NCBI RefSeq assembly: GCF_001649575.2
Contig: NC_051452.1
Coordinates: 3,144,585-3,208,584 of the forward strand
Source of the DNA: Kryptolebias marmoratus
Lineage: Eukaryota; Chordata; Actinopteri; Cyprinodontiformes; Rivulidae
Length of the DNA stretch: 64,000 bases
Reading direction: 5' to 3'
Shown here: piece after piece, positions 11,655-23,180 of the stretch
Position numbering within the stretch: the first letter of the stretch is position 1
How the letters are laid out: every line of letters starts with the position of its first letter
The notes under the pieces: model-generated
What the model was told of the DNA's origin: nothing
The model's input: only the letters and a program-made list of their open reading frames with translations
The model's database searches: none
Position numbers and translations under genes: made by a program

Positions 11655-12479
11655 CAGGGTCGGCCATTTTTATAAATACTCCTTAATAAAATGGGAATGG
11701 TTGGTGATTTTAACTTCCTGTTTGTGGCACATTAGTATATGGGAGGTGACTATGGCGGCCATTTTGGATCCACCTTTTGTTTTTTCGATGGGAAGAGGGT
11801 CATGTGACACATTGAACTTATTGGGAATTTCACAAGAAAACCAACGGTGTGCTTGGTTTCAACGTAACTTTATTCTTTCATGAGTTATTTACAAGTTTCT
11901 CAGCACTTATAAAATGTGTTCAAAGTTTTGGATTGTCGATGCAACCCTCTTCTCCCTCTCTTCACACACTGACAGCAACACAGGCTTTCAGTATCCGTAG
12001 CTTCAGGTGCTGCACATCTCGTATCTTCACAGCAGAGACAATTGCTTTCAGGTGACCCCAAAGATAAAAGTCTAAGGGGGTCAGATCGGGAGACCTTGGG
12101 GGTTCATTCAACTGCCCCACGATGACCAATCCACTTTCCAGGAAGGGGAGGTGAGAGAAGAGGGTTGCGTTGACAATCCAACATTTCGAACACATTTTAT
12201 AAGTGGTGAGAAACTTGTAAATAACTCATGAAAGAATAAAGTTACGTTGAAACCAAGCACACCGTTGTTTTCCTTGTGAAATTCCCAATAAGTTCGATGT
12301 GTCACATGACCCTCTTTACATTGAAAAAAACAAAAGTTGGATCCAAAATGGCCGCCATGGTCACCACCTAGCTTGAAAAGTTTCCCTCCTCCCATATACT
12401 AATGTGCCACAAACAGGAAGTTAATATCACCAACCATTCCCATTTTATGAAGCTGTATCCATAGAAATGGCCGACCCTG
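11655..12479. mobile_element. Mariner/IS630-type deletion derivative with long inverted repeats
   Basis: The element starts CAGGGTCGGCCATTT and ends AAATGGCCGACCCTG. The two flanks, about 11655-11940 and 12180-12479, are inverted copies of one another. Both contain GGGAATGGTTGGTGAT, ATGTGACACAT, GGGAATTTCACAAG and ACTTTATTCTTTCATGAG. The centre holds a transposase fragment on the minus strand (see 11962-12195). The base pair before the left end is TA, as expected for this superfamily, but the right side reads GA, so the target duplication has decayed or the border has shifted. At 825 bp it is a foldback-like, non-autonomous copy. Confidence 0.75.
11962..12195 (-). pseudogene. Remnant of IS630/mariner transposase C-terminal region
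   Basis: The minus-strand frame contains PPRSPDLTPLDFYLWGHLK, the highly conserved block around the third catalytic aspartate of mariner-like (DDD/E, RNase H-fold) transposases. It is followed by KIRDVQHLKLRI. The sequence just before this block (FLESGLVIVGQLNE) is garbled relative to the usual pattern, suggesting a frameshift. The first two catalytic residues and the DNA-binding domain are absent, deleted between the inverted flanks, so it cannot be functional. Only about 80 residues of a protein that is usually over 300 remain. Confidence 0.75.
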
Positions 12480-14040
12480 GACAGGTTGTTGAGAGTAATT
12501 AGACAACAGGGGAAAAAAAAGGTTTTGCACAACAAATATCACAATAGCATTATTTTCTTTTTCAAACTTCTTGCAGACTTACAAACTGAGAAAAACGAAA
12601 TTACTTCAGGTGTTTGTCTTTAAATGTACATCTCAGTATCAGATATGTAGCAAATGCCAGGAAGGTAAATTAAACAGTTTTTTTGTGTGTTTTGTGTAAT
12701 ATTGTGCATAATCTGAAGTATAACAACAACCCGTAATAAGTCATGGATTTAAATGGAGCTTGGGTTTAGGTCTTAGCATCATCTCTGTGTAAAGATAACG
12801 TTTCTGTTAATAATCTTGACCCATGTTTGGCTAATGGTGGTAATAATTTTAAGCTCCCAAGACACATTGTGTTGCATCCCAGCTGCGGTTACGGGGGGGG
12901 GGGTTCCTCGTCCTGAACCCAGACCCGCAGAGACCGGCTCTCAACAGGGTTTGTGATTTATGGGCCACTTTACGAGAAGAGCCCGGGGACGCCGAACTCC
13001 TCGTCCGCGGATATTGAATCACCGCCGCATGGCGTGGAGACGAGGGTCGTCTGGTGTCGGGGGAAGGATTATTTGCGTTGCACAGGTCCGTTTTCAGGGC
13101 AGCGTGTTTGCTCATCACAACTGTTCTTTTCTCTTCTCCTTCCTGTTGTTGTTTGGTTTATGTCCTCCAAATGACAGAATTGTTTTAAAATCATCAAGTT
13201 CAGTCTCGTCGCTGTAGGGTTTATTAACTCGTGTTGATAATCTGAAAATCCTCCTTGAATCAGCCCACAGTTGTTGCTACTTAAAAAGTACTTTCGGCTG
13301 AAAAGACTTAGCGAGCTACATAATTTACCAGGGTCGGACTTCTTCAGCCACTTTCCACCCGTTCTGAGGAACGCTTAAATCTTTATGGCTTAAAAGCGAA
13401 TATGTTAGCTTTTGTTTTTAATCTAAAAGACTAAAGGCTCAATGACCATAAGTTTCTCATTTAAACAAAGAGCTGAAAACTATAAAGCCATTGGACTCTT
13501 TCTTTTTAAAGCCAGAGTCCCTTGAAGAAGTCGGACTTTGATGCGCTCAGCTGCGTAGCATTAGCATACTGTAGCGTTAGCTCGGTTCAGCAGCAGATCA
13601 GTCTCTGTGTCACAGATTTAAATTTAGGTGCTTGTTTGAGAGAGATAAAGGGAAACGCTTCAGTTTGTGAATATTTAATCACCGCCACTGGAAGTCTCTG
13701 CTGAAGCTGGAGCAGATTTTGTGTTTTTATATTTTTCCTGAAAATACACCTGATACCGTTGCTATCTTTGGATGTTGTTATTGTTAGACTTGGAGGTTTT
13801 TCCACATGTCCGTCACCAGCTTTCCTTTAAGTTCAAGCCAATTTCAAACCTTGACCTTTGACTTTGTTAAAATAAAATACATAAAAAGGAATGAACATGA
13901 AGTTTACTGTCTTGTTGAAGAGTTGAGCCACATCGTTCAGTTCATTTAAAATAAAAAAATCCAAGATGCCATATGTATCTCTCACCATTCTTCCTTAGAT
14001 TAGCAAACACTGATCGGTTATCTGGTCCTATTCACCGAAA
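12480..14040. other. Intron 1 sequence, nothing recognised
   Basis: This holds a G11 run (12893-12903) and a CpG-bearing stretch at 12890-13090 with two overlapping short frames that lack splice signals or similarity. The rest is AT-rich with no identifiable repeat. Confidence 0.4.
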
Positions 14041-14053
14041 GTACAACTGTTTG

Positions 14054-14614
14054 TGAAATCCGCAACTTTCCCACAACTTTGACCCAATATTTATTGTTTC
14101 TAAAGTGATTCTCCACCGTTTCTGCAGTCTAGTCTCTTCTTTGTGGGTTTGTGTAGCGTGGAATACAAAATAAGCCCAAATAACTCAGGAAGAAGACACG
14201 TGACGTCACTTCCTGTTAACATCAGAATGCCGGGAGCGTGCAGGAGCAGCNNNNNNNNNNNNNNNNNNNNNNNNNNNNNNNNNNNNNNNNNNNNNNNNNN
14301 NNNNNNNNNNNNNNNNNNNNNNNNGCAAAACATGTGAGGAGAGCTGCAGACCAGGGACAATCCAGAAATGCTCATGAATGTCAGTTTAGAAGCTATCAAA
14401 GTTCTCAAATAAAGCACCTTTTGAGAATGTCAATGTTTGTTGGGAATTATCTTACAAAACTAGGAAGGATTTTTGATTTAGATATTAAAAGTTATGGTTG
14501 TTTATTGATTTTAGTGAAGAAAAAAACCCCGCAACTTTTAGGAAAATGCCCTGCGAAATCAGGCATTTTAGCCGCAACAATCACAAAAAATGTCCGCGAA
14601 ATCCTGGAGGGATT
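14054..14614 (+). mobile_element. CGGBP1-like zinc-finger MITE, copy A (left end lost)
   Basis: The sequence joins the family at CCGCAACTTTCCCACAACTT (14059-14078) and ends CCTGGAGGGATTG, a mutated right terminus. The left terminal repeat is missing, so the insertion is truncated or deleted on that side. It keeps the regulatory motif block at 14197-14215 and part of the zinc-finger reading frame after an internal gap (14251-14324). The open frame after the gap reads AKHVRRAADQGQ and continues through QIKHLLRM. Plus orientation relative to the zinc-finger frame. Confidence 0.85.
14197..14215 (+). promoter_or_regulatory. E-box/CRE/ETS composite motif in copy A
   Basis: CACGTGACGTCACTTCCTG overlaps an E-box (CACGTG), a full cAMP-response element (TGACGTCA) and an ETS core (TTCC on this strand). 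The same block occurs at the same place in copies C, D and F. Function is inferred from motif knowledge only. Confidence 0.5.
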
Positions 14615-16720
14615 GAATTTCCTTGCACGAGTCTTGTTACCTAAATTTTAAACGCATTCGGGAAAAATGTGCGCAACAAAATAGTAAATTCCAGATCCCT
14701 AGAGATGTATTTTGAAATCATTTGAGGGTCTTCAGGCCTGAATGCCCAGGTCTAGATAAAACTGCATCGATGTTAAAAAAGTATTTATGTAAAAACGGGT
14801 CCAAATCTGCCTGTGTTCATTTCAAAAGTGTACTCCAGGAGATTAAATCATAAACGTGGGGGCGGGCTGCCAAGGTCGGTACAGTTTAGGTGAAGGTGGA
14901 CAAAGAAATGACGTCCACAGCCTGGAAGACAGTTTTGCAAACTGTCCACATAGAAAAAAGTGGTTGTGCAAAACACGGCTGCACGGATAGACGGTCACTT
15001 GGTTGCAAACACTCAGAATTCAGCGAGACAGAGTTTTCTCACATTTTTCTTGCAGTTTTGAGCCACCAACTAGTCTCCAACAATCTCAGTCCAGTGAGAT
15101 CCTACCATTACAGTAACGGTACCAAAAGATGAGGTCGGGAGTCATGAAACACAAAACGACTCTCTGATGATCTCCAGTAATCAAAATAAACTTTAAGACA
15201 TGATTAGCAGTGGTATATTGTAATTCTAATTAAAAGAATACAAGTAGTAATCATTCATTGTTAAACAGAATTGTGATTAAGAGGTTTTGAGTTATTTGCA
15301 GACTTTATGTGATTGTTGGTGTTTCAGTAGTTTTAAAGTAAAGGATTTTCTTAAAAGCCAAACGAACCTGGTCTGCTAATGATCCTCGGACACATTGCAA
15401 CATATGCATTATTTATGTCACGTTTTAGATATAAAAAGTAGATTTAATGTTTTAAATGGGGGGAAAAAAACATAAAAAAACAGTTCTGTAGTGCCACATT
15501 TGTAGGACAGATGTAACACTGAGTTGTCATTCATGGAAATTCATAGATGCTGCCTGCTAGCATTTAATGATCCATCCTTTTTGAGCGGGATGAAGCACAG
15601 AAAAGGCAGCGGTTCAAAGAAACAGATTCAGCTGCAAGGATCGTTTAAAACGTTTGGGCTCAGTCCTGCGTGTGGCAGCTGATTTTAAAGGAATTGTTGT
15701 TTCATTTAACAGAATAACACTACCTAGCTCTCATGGAGAAACTAATAAATGAAGCACATAAATTAATCTAAGCCTTTAATTTAGTATGTTTGGTCATTTG
15801 CAAAGTTCAGATATGCAGTAATAGTTGAGTTTATAGATTCATTATGCTTAAATTCTTTTAATGTAATTACAGAAAGAACTCAAATTTGGAAATATATTTT
15901 ATTTATTTAGTGTAGAAGGAAAAAAAACGAATTACCAAAGTCCCAGACAGGTGTGACCCTCCAAGCCTTCAAGTCTAGACGCTCAGCCCTGGAACTAAAT
16001 TTCTGACCTATTTTTCATTTTCCTTTCCTTTTTTTATTTTTATTTCTTCCCTCCCCTGTCCTCCATTCTGCTGTTTGTAAATCTGTAGAGGATCCAAAGC
16101 TCTGAAACTTTTAAAACCCCGAGACGATTGGTTTTATTTTAGCTTTTAAAATACGCAGGGGGGGGGGTGGCGTCTCACCAAAACGCGCGGTATTGAGAAA
16201 AATGTTTTGTTTATTGGTCAAACATCGTTTTCTAGATAACCTGAGTGTTGCTGTTGACTTTACCCCCCTGCTCTCCACCCCCCCACACTTGCTCCATACA
16301 CTTTCTAACACAAGTAGCGTTTGAAATTTAGATTCTGTTTTCAAAATGCACCACCCGAATCACGTATTCGATTAGCAGCGCCAGGCTACTTATCCTCTTA
16401 AATCCTATTGAAGCAGTAAGGATGGACGTGATTTCTAACAGTGTTTTCGCCTTTTAGGCTTCCGTTTTAATAAATGAGAAAATGGTGCGAGGTAAAGCGT
16501 AATAAACAGCCTATCAGCTCGATATCGAGGAGGACGACGCGATAAAAGCTGAAACAGGAAGTGAAGTGCTGAAATCTGTCTGCTGACTTTTTGGTCTTTC
16601 CACTATTAAATTTTTATGACGGAAGGAACAAAATTTAGCAAATTTAAGCTCGATTTCCCCGTTCTCTTCGGGAGTGTTTCTGTTCCTCGACATTTAAAGT
16701 AATTCAATATTAATCATAGC
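14615..16720. other. Intron 1 sequence, nothing recognised
   Basis: AT-rich intronic DNA with a G10 run at 16158-16167. No gene or repeat family was identified. Confidence 0.4.
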
Positions 16721-17497
16721 CAGGGACGGCTGCTATCAGTGGGCTATAAATGTTAAAATACCTAATAAACACAAATTAAAATTATTGTATCACATTTTCT
16801 GAAATTTGCAACAAAACTGGTGCCAAACAGTCCGGAGAAAATCCCCAAGTCTTTCCAGAGGGCTAACTTTTTACAGCCCCGTTCAGCCCCTTGTCTTGTG
16901 TGGTACAGAATGATTGACAGCTGTTTTGTCCCGCCCCCCTCGGTTTGCTGCTCATTCGGGCTAATTTAGTTCAGCCCAGGGTCAGCCAATGAGGGTGGAC
17001 GGACAATAACGTGCCTTGTGGGCGTGGCTTATCGTGGACGAGCAAGCTAAAGATAAACGAGGTGAATTATCAGATAGACCCAAGGAAGGACCGGCTAACA
17101 GCAAGTGTAGCTAACAGATCTTTTAACATTTTTGGATCCCATAAAGCCGTCGGACTGAGCTTCTCTTTAAATAAAGTACGATGCATTTAAAAAAAAGAAA
17201 AAGCACTTTCCAATATTTCATGTCTTGTTTGATTTTACCTTATTAGTGTGATTAGTAATTGTGTCAAGGAGCGTGGTGCAGTGTTATTAAAGCTGTTTGA
17301 CTGGGAAAAATCCTCTGAAATGATTATAGTTAAAACTCTTAATGAAGGGAATGAAGTATTGGACAACTGACAGAGGCTCTGGGTTTAAGGTTGTCTTTCA
17401 TAATGTCAATTTATAGCAGGTTTTCTTTATTTTAAATTGGATGCTTCTGTTGTTGCAGCGTTTTATTATATATCTGTCAGCCCACCATCCGCCACTG
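16721..17497. mobile_element. Probable hAT element, decayed
   Basis: The left end is CAGGGACGGCTGCTATCAGT. The right end is GCCCACCATCCGCCACTG, whose complement CAGTGGCGGATGGTGGGC resembles the left end and the fish hAT terminus of the CAGTGGCGGCTGG type. The flanking octamers ATCATAGC and ATCAGACT agree at five of eight positions, as for an old target duplication. No transposase frame survives in the 777 bp. Confidence 0.55.
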
Positions 17498-18647
17498 ATC
17501 AGACTTCAGTTACCTTAAAGCTTAATACGTACAGTTAGGTTTCCAGTATTTAAATGTAGAGCAGTAATGGCAACATTGTGATATTTTAGCACAAGCATAT
17601 TATTAGTATGTCTTATAGGCCGTAGCCTGTAACGACTTCCCAGTCCCAGGGAGCAGGACATTGTCATTTCGTCTAGTCTGCTGCGTTATATGTGCCGGAT
17701 CAATCCACAGCCTAAGTGTTTTTAAATTTTTCTGCACATCATCATGTGAGTCAAACAAGCTGTAGCAACATTTTGTGGCTGGGGGGTTCACTGACCAGAG
17801 CTCAGCATTTCCAAAGTGGCCAAGAAATGTTCCTGTTCCTCTCAATGTGAGATGTTCTGTTTGGACTGCAAAAAAAAAACGGTTTTGGTTGTTCCATGTT
17901 TATCTATTTAATGTGCTTTTCATGCATATTGGAACTAAACATGGAAAAAATGAAGTTCAAAGACAATTGCATTAGTAAATATGTTTAAAAATATATTTAC
18001 TGTATCGTAGAAACAACCTCATCTCTTCCCTTTTCTCTTTGCATATGTCAAGAACATGGAGGCTTGTGGTTGCTGGGTTATTAGATAATCTAAAACGGAA
18101 TAATTCAGCGAGGAGAGCACAGACTTGTGTGGGTGGCTGTGTGCGTCAGCCAAGGGTATGAGGGCTTAAGAAGTGTTTCTCACAAATAGAAATGTTAACT
18201 CGCCAAGCAGAGTACATATCAATTTTTTCTGCCTGGAGGTAGGAGGAACAGGGCAGAAAGGTGAAACTGGGGGGAGATGTAATGACAGAGATGGAGGGCG
18301 TTGTGCGTTCATGCTGAAACGTACTGGCTGTCACAACTGTTACTGCTTTGACTTAAATCAAACCATCTGTAGAGCTGATAATTAAGATTAAGATTTAATC
18401 ACCGTTTTGGTCACGGGTCATTCTCAGACAAACAACCCTGGCTTATTTCGAAGTAATCTGGTCAGGCTGCCAGCTAGCTGCAAGAGGAGGAGAAAGTTAC
18501 AATGCATGATTAGTTATTAGTTTAAAAAAACATCACTTTTTACCAAATCGTTAAATGGTATTTGTACTTAATCACAGTATTGCTCCTTCATTGATTAGTA
18601 CTGAATTGGTCATTGGTTTGTAAGTTATCGCTTACTTATTGGTTTGT
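17498..18647. other. Intron 1 sequence, nothing recognised
   Basis: No splice-bounded open frame or recognised repeat. It ends with TGGTTTGT directly before element copy B. Confidence 0.4.
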
Positions 18648-18887
18648 CAGACCCTCCAGGATTTCACGATGTTGCGATCGCAACTATTAACGCAAAATCA
18701 AGCAAACCCCGCAAAATTGCTACTTTTAGCAGCTTTGCCCAAAACGCCACAACTTTCCCGCAACTTCAACCCAATATTTATTGTTTCTAAAGTGATTCTC
18801 CACCGTTTCTGCGGTCTAGTCTCTTCTTTGTGGGTTTGTGTAGCGAGGAATACAAAATAACCCCAAATAACTCAGGAAGAAGACGCA

Positions 18888-18895
18888 TGACGTCA
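18888..18895 (+). promoter_or_regulatory. CRE in copy B (E-box lost)
   Basis: TGACGTCA is followed by CTTCCTG as in other copies, but the preceding bases are GCA instead of CACG, so the overlapping E-box is broken here while the CRE and ETS core are kept. Confidence 0.45.
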
Positions 18896-18950
18896 CTTCC
18901 TGTTAACATCAGAATGCCGGGAGCGTGCAGGAGCAGCGACCGAAGCCAAA

Positions 18951-19160
18951 ATGTGCGCTAATGCTTCACATTTGCCCACAAAGATTTCAGCAAACCAGTT
19001 TCCTCCCCAGCTGCAGCTGTTTTGCACGTCCTGCAGTGTNNNNNNNNNNNNNNNNNNNNNNNNNNNNNNNNNNNNNNNNNNNNNNNNNNNNNNNNNNNNN
19101 NNNNNNNNNNNNNNNNNNNNNNAATGTCAATGTTTGTTGGGAATTATCTTACAAAACTAG
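18951..19160 (+). pseudogene. CGGBP1-like zinc-finger frame, copy B, interrupted by assembly gap
   Basis: The frame starts ATG at 18951 and reads MCANASHLPTKISANQFPPQ, then LQLFCTSCS, where the gap begins. The CxxC half of the BED-type finger is visible and the histidine half lies in the N run. An upstream ATG at 18914 starts a different frame that stops at 18959-18961, overlapping this start. Confidence 0.6.
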
Positions 19161-19391
19161 GAAGGATTTTTGGTTTAGATATTAAAAGTTATGGTTGTTT
19201 ATTGATTTTAGTAAAAAAAAAAATTGCAACTTTTAGGAAAATGCCCCGCGAAATCAGGCATTTTAGCTGCAACAATCACAAAAAATGCCCGTGAAATCCT
19301 GGAGGGACTGATTTGTATCATACCTGTTGATGGTTTGGACTACAATCAGGTTAGACACCGTCTCATTGATTTGTGCTGCTATACTCAACTT

Positions 19392-19423
<32 letters not shown>

Positions 19424-19424
19424 G
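19392..19424 (+). repeat. (TTG)11 microsatellite
   Basis: Eleven uninterrupted TTG units immediately downstream of copy B. Confidence 0.95.
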
Positions 19425-20559
19425 GAAAGTTTGTAAATCCAGTTAAGAAAATGCTAGCAGTCCTGGTGCATGAAGACACTCCTGTCACTCAACGTAATCA
19501 AAACTTTGAGCCACAAATCTGAAATGGACTCCAAACAGCCGGGCTGGGATTCTCCGGAAGTCGTATTTGCATTGCTGCTTCCTCCTGTGGCGTCAAGGAG
19601 ATGTGAACAGCCATCCAGAAATACCAAATATAATAGTGGTTTGAAACTGAGCACGGGCGTCTTCACAAACCAAGAAAATGCGTGACAGGGTAAGAGAGAT
19701 TTTAAATAAGATCTGTAGCAAACCATCATCTCAATATCCATTTGGCAAGCTGTTCTAAAACGATAGTCTCAGTTGTCGATGGGGGAAATTGTTTGAGAGT
19801 GTGAAGGCAGGATGCATTTCTCGGCCTAGCTCCGAACCACAAGGGTGCTGAGAGAGTGCCCCATTTCTCTTCCCCGAGTCCTTCTTGAAAGTAATTGAAT
19901 TTTGGATGAATCCGCCGCGGAGGAAAAAAAAAAGAAACTATCAGGGAGGGGAGAAGGTGGACGCTTAAAGAAAGAAACAAAGATGGAAAGGTGACGGCAC
20001 CTTTAGATGTGCTTCTCCTTAACGGATGGAGCGCCATAAGTTGCTCGACAGGATACACCGTCATCGTGCAATTTAAGAGAGCACCGTTCTTTTCTCGAAG
20101 GGCGATAACTTGTTTCTTTTCTTTTTTCTGCTTTATTGTGCTACAGATCATATCTGTGACAGTTAGACAGCTGCTCTGAATTTTTCACTTTTCACTAGTT
20201 AATAACTATGTGCCAAGAAGGAAGTCAATAGCCACAATAATACAATGACATCCTTTTCTGGCGACTGATAAAAGTCAGTAATTGATAAGCCCTTGTGTAG
20301 CTGTCTTTTAAACCGACGATCATCCTAAATATTCTTCAATAGAAACCCAAATTAAAAAATTAAAAGTCTAGCGTGGAATTGTAAATGCTTTCCAGCAGGT
20401 TTCTGTCTTAAGCAATGTTTTAAAAGTAATCGGAGAAGCCATCTGTGTAGAAAAATGCGTGCATCCTGGATATTATGTCCTATTTGCAAAGCAGGAAAGA
20501 TGATTAGAGCTGATTTTGGAACCTCTGCAGCTAAGAAGTGCATCAATCTATAGCTCCAC
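19425..20559. other. Intron 1 sequence, nothing recognised
   Basis: No gene or named repeat. A 141-residue minus frame (19726-20151) crosses low-complexity sequence and has no recognisable domain. Confidence 0.4.
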
Positions 20560-20567
20560 AAGTAAGT

Positions 20568-20778
20568 CAGGGGTCTCCAACCCTGGTCCTCAGGGCCTCC
20601 ATCCTGCAGGTTTTCCTTGTTCCTCTGCTCCAACACACCTGATCTGAATCAATGGGTGATTAACAGGCTTCTGCAGAACATGAAGAGGTGATTTAACCTC
20701 TGAATCAGGTGTGTTGGAGCAGGAAACAGGTAAAACCTGCAGGATGGAGGCCCTGAGGACCAGGATTGACCATCCCTG
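20568..20778. mobile_element. hAT MITE with perfect 8-bp target duplication
   Basis: The ends read CAGGGGTCTCCAACCCTGG and CCAGGATTGACCATCCCTG, a very common vertebrate hAT MITE design. The 8-bp AAGTAAGT flanks both sides (20560-20567 and 20779-20786). Inside, CATCCTGCAGGTTTT and AAACCTGCAGGATGG form an inverted pair, so most of the 211-bp element can fold back on itself. No coding capacity. Confidence 0.9.
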
Positions 20779-20786
20779 AAGTAAGT

Positions 20787-21120
20787 TCATTGGAACATCG
20801 GCATAATTCCATCTATAAAGAATGGTCCATGTCTTTATATCCTCTACTTGCTACTTTAACATGTAAGTTAATGAGAGTTGCAAAATGATTGTCTAGGTGA
20901 GGCAGCCGACACCCCCAGGCGTGGTTAGGATGTGTAAGCCCAGGAATATTAGTATTTTCATATGATGATTCATTTTTAATGAGTTTAAGAGTAGAATTAA
21001 TATGACGTGCTGTACTTATGTGCCTAAGCTGTTTGTTTTGTTTTGTCGAACGTTATATTAAAAACATAACTAGTGCATGAAGTGTTCCCAATCTCCGTTT
21101 GTCATTTCCTGTGTTTGCAG
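20787..21120. other. Intron 1 sequence, nothing recognised
   Basis: Short AT-rich stretch leading to an acceptor-like TTTCCTGTGTTTGCAG that ends at 21120. Confidence 0.4.
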
Positions 21121-21180
21121 CTCGAGTGAAAACATGAGGAGAATGTTTGCCGCTCGCAGCTTAACGTATGACTTGGATCA
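21121..21180 (+). other. Candidate alternative or cryptic exon
   Basis: A 60-bp segment lies between an acceptor-like site (TTTCCTGTGTTTGCAG, AG at 21119-21120) and a donor GTGAGT at 21181. It contains ATGAGGAGAATG in a frame open to the donor (MRRMFAARSLTYDL...). It sits 2.7 kb before the il1rapl1 coding exon on the same strand and could be an alternative leader exon. Such site pairs also occur by chance, so confidence is low. Confidence 0.2.
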
Positions 21181-22919
21181 GTGAGTTTCAGCTCCACAAT
21201 CAAAGGTTGTTCTTGAAACCTGGGAAAACCGGTTTCACTGAGTCCGTCTTTCAGACATGACGAGGCTGATAAACTCAAAGGATGAGCTCGTGTTGTTTCA
21301 ACTGGATCTTTAGAGCCTTTCTTACCAGCATTCTCGCTATTCTTCTCATTTCTTTATTTGAACTGTAAAAAAAATATCAAAGATGCCACAGTTTTACCTC
21401 CAACAAGGCGATAACTTGTGGATGGTCAACTGAAGGATGACGCATCTCTGAGGTCTTTGCAGGTTTCTCCAAAGAAAAACCCTTGGAGAAGCCTGGAGGA
21501 CAAAAATAAAATCATAGGAAAGAAAATATAAAGATATTATGGCTTAAAATTTGTACATGGAATTAACTTTTTATACACTTTCAGCTATTTCATTGTCACT
21601 TGCTGTGTATTTCAACTGATCTGATAATTATCCTTCTAATTTGTAAATGTACGAAACACTAGCTCGGATAGAAATCCTTCCTCCAGCTCGAGTTTCCTGC
21701 AGCAATAAAACCTTCCAGTGTTCACACAACCGTGCATGTGACGAAGAGTAGCCGCGACTTGCTTGTGTTTTAGGCAAACGTAACAAATAATCATATTTTA
21801 GGAGCAGAACAGTGCAGTTACAGCCCCGAATGTCCAAGCATTGGTAGTTGACGCTTCGGGCACTAGAACGACGATCCAGTTCTGACCCAGATTTGCAAGC
21901 GGTGGAACGAGATCCTCAAAGTAATGTCCTCAAAACTTCATATCTTCCAGCACCGTACCTCCTAGATGTTGTGTGACAAGTTTTCTGTAATTGGGTGGAT
22001 CGTGCAGACTCTCTCAGAAGCTCTTCCAAATTTCTACAAAGCAGAATCAGGATCTATTCTTACGAGCCACTTTGCAACCTTCCAGTAAACAGTCTGCAGC
22101 GTTTGGTGGGTTTCAGGCAGAAATGGTGTCTCGGTTCTCTCTGCAGCTTGTTTAGGAGGAGTTGGAGGAGGTTTTTTTGTTTTTTTGCGCTGACTGCGGG
22201 GCAGCATCTTCCCTCAGCGCCGCTGAAGCTGCATATCATAACTAAACAGCACACCGCACTGGTTCTTGCTTTATTTAGCCCGTTGTGCTTTTAAAACCGC
22301 GTCTAGTCGCAGTTTCACTTCGTGCACACCTGCCCACAAAGTTTGACTTGGTGTCTTTTGTTCCCTTTTTGTAGTCACGATCAACAGAATCAGTCCCGAC
22401 TCGTCATTCTTAACCTTTTTCGCCGGGAAGCGGCGTTCCTCCTTGACGCTGCGGAACTTTTGTTTCGCTCCGGTTCGAACCGACTCGGGCAGCGGCAGAT
22501 TTTGTTCCCGTGTTGCACTCGAATGCGGGAAAAGTAATTAAAAAGATAAGATTTGCGTGGAGTGCCGAGCAGCTTTTTCTGAGGCGCTGGTGACAAAAAG
22601 GCTTTGACGAGGAGAAAATGGCAGCGTCGCCGCCGTCGTTGGCCGCCGGCCAGTTTCACATGCCTCCCAGTGTCCTGAGGGTTATTGCTGCTTTTTGAGG
22701 GTTTCTTCTCAAAGACTTTCTGATGCGGCATTGTCAAATCTATGTGAAGCATCTTTGTGGTGACAGAAATGCCAGCAGGACTGACAGCAACTGCACTAAG
22801 AGCACAAACATGCACAATCTCTGCAGTTAATAACGTCTTATTTTGATGTTTTTTTCCTGTGTCTGTGCCCCTGATAACATTTGGTTTTGTTGGAGCCGAG
22901 AGTCATCTCCAACAATCCG
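21181..22919. other. Intron 1 sequence, nothing recognised
   Basis: CpG-bearing sequence at 22400-22650 has overlapping short frames but no recognised protein or splice-bounded exon. Confidence 0.4.
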
Positions 22920-22929
22920 CTCTGAGCGT

Positions 22930-23180
22930 CGACTGGTCGAGCCAGCTATTGTTTGTCTGTCAGCGAAATATCTCATTAACACATGGAAAGACTGTAAAGA
23001 AAGCTTTAGAAAAGAAGATCTGCAACGGAATAAAGTCTGGCGTTATCCCAATCCAAGATGGGCAACACAGCTACTTCCTGATGGACAAAAATGCCTCTAA
23101 CTCAGGAAATTTTACAGATATTGAGCTCAATTTGGGTGTGGTAGTAGCTGAGAGTCACTCTCAAACATTAGTTTCAGGTT
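22930..23180 (+). repeat. Dispersed repeat, unclassified family (copy 2)
   Basis: In order: GTCTGTCAGCGAAATATCTC, CCAATCCAAGATGG, AAAAATGCCTCTAACTCAG, TTTTACAGATATTGAGCTC and GTGGTAGTAGCTGAGAGTCA. These landmarks recur in copies at 8.5, 26.0 and 36.5 kb. The open frames here (22843-23100, 22859-23185) are a by-product of the repeat. Confidence 0.6.

Larger units (their letters stand above)
18648..19310 (+). mobile_element. CGGBP1-like zinc-finger MITE, copy B
   Basis: Both ends are present: CAGACCCTCCAGGATTTC at the left and CCTGGAGGGACTG at the right. The flanking hexamers GTTTGT and ATTTGT differ at one base, consistent with a slightly decayed 6-bp target duplication. The left end holds the palindrome TTGCGATCGCAA (in GATGTTGCGATCGCAACTAT), followed by several GCAACTTT-like subterminal repeats. 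The zinc-finger start codon is at 18951. An N run (19040-19122) interrupts the finger. Confidence 0.9.

Noticed and set aside
18648..19310. Zinc-finger MITE as a classical 8-bp hAT element
   Set aside because: Octamers flanking all readable copies fail to match, while hexamers match well in four copies.
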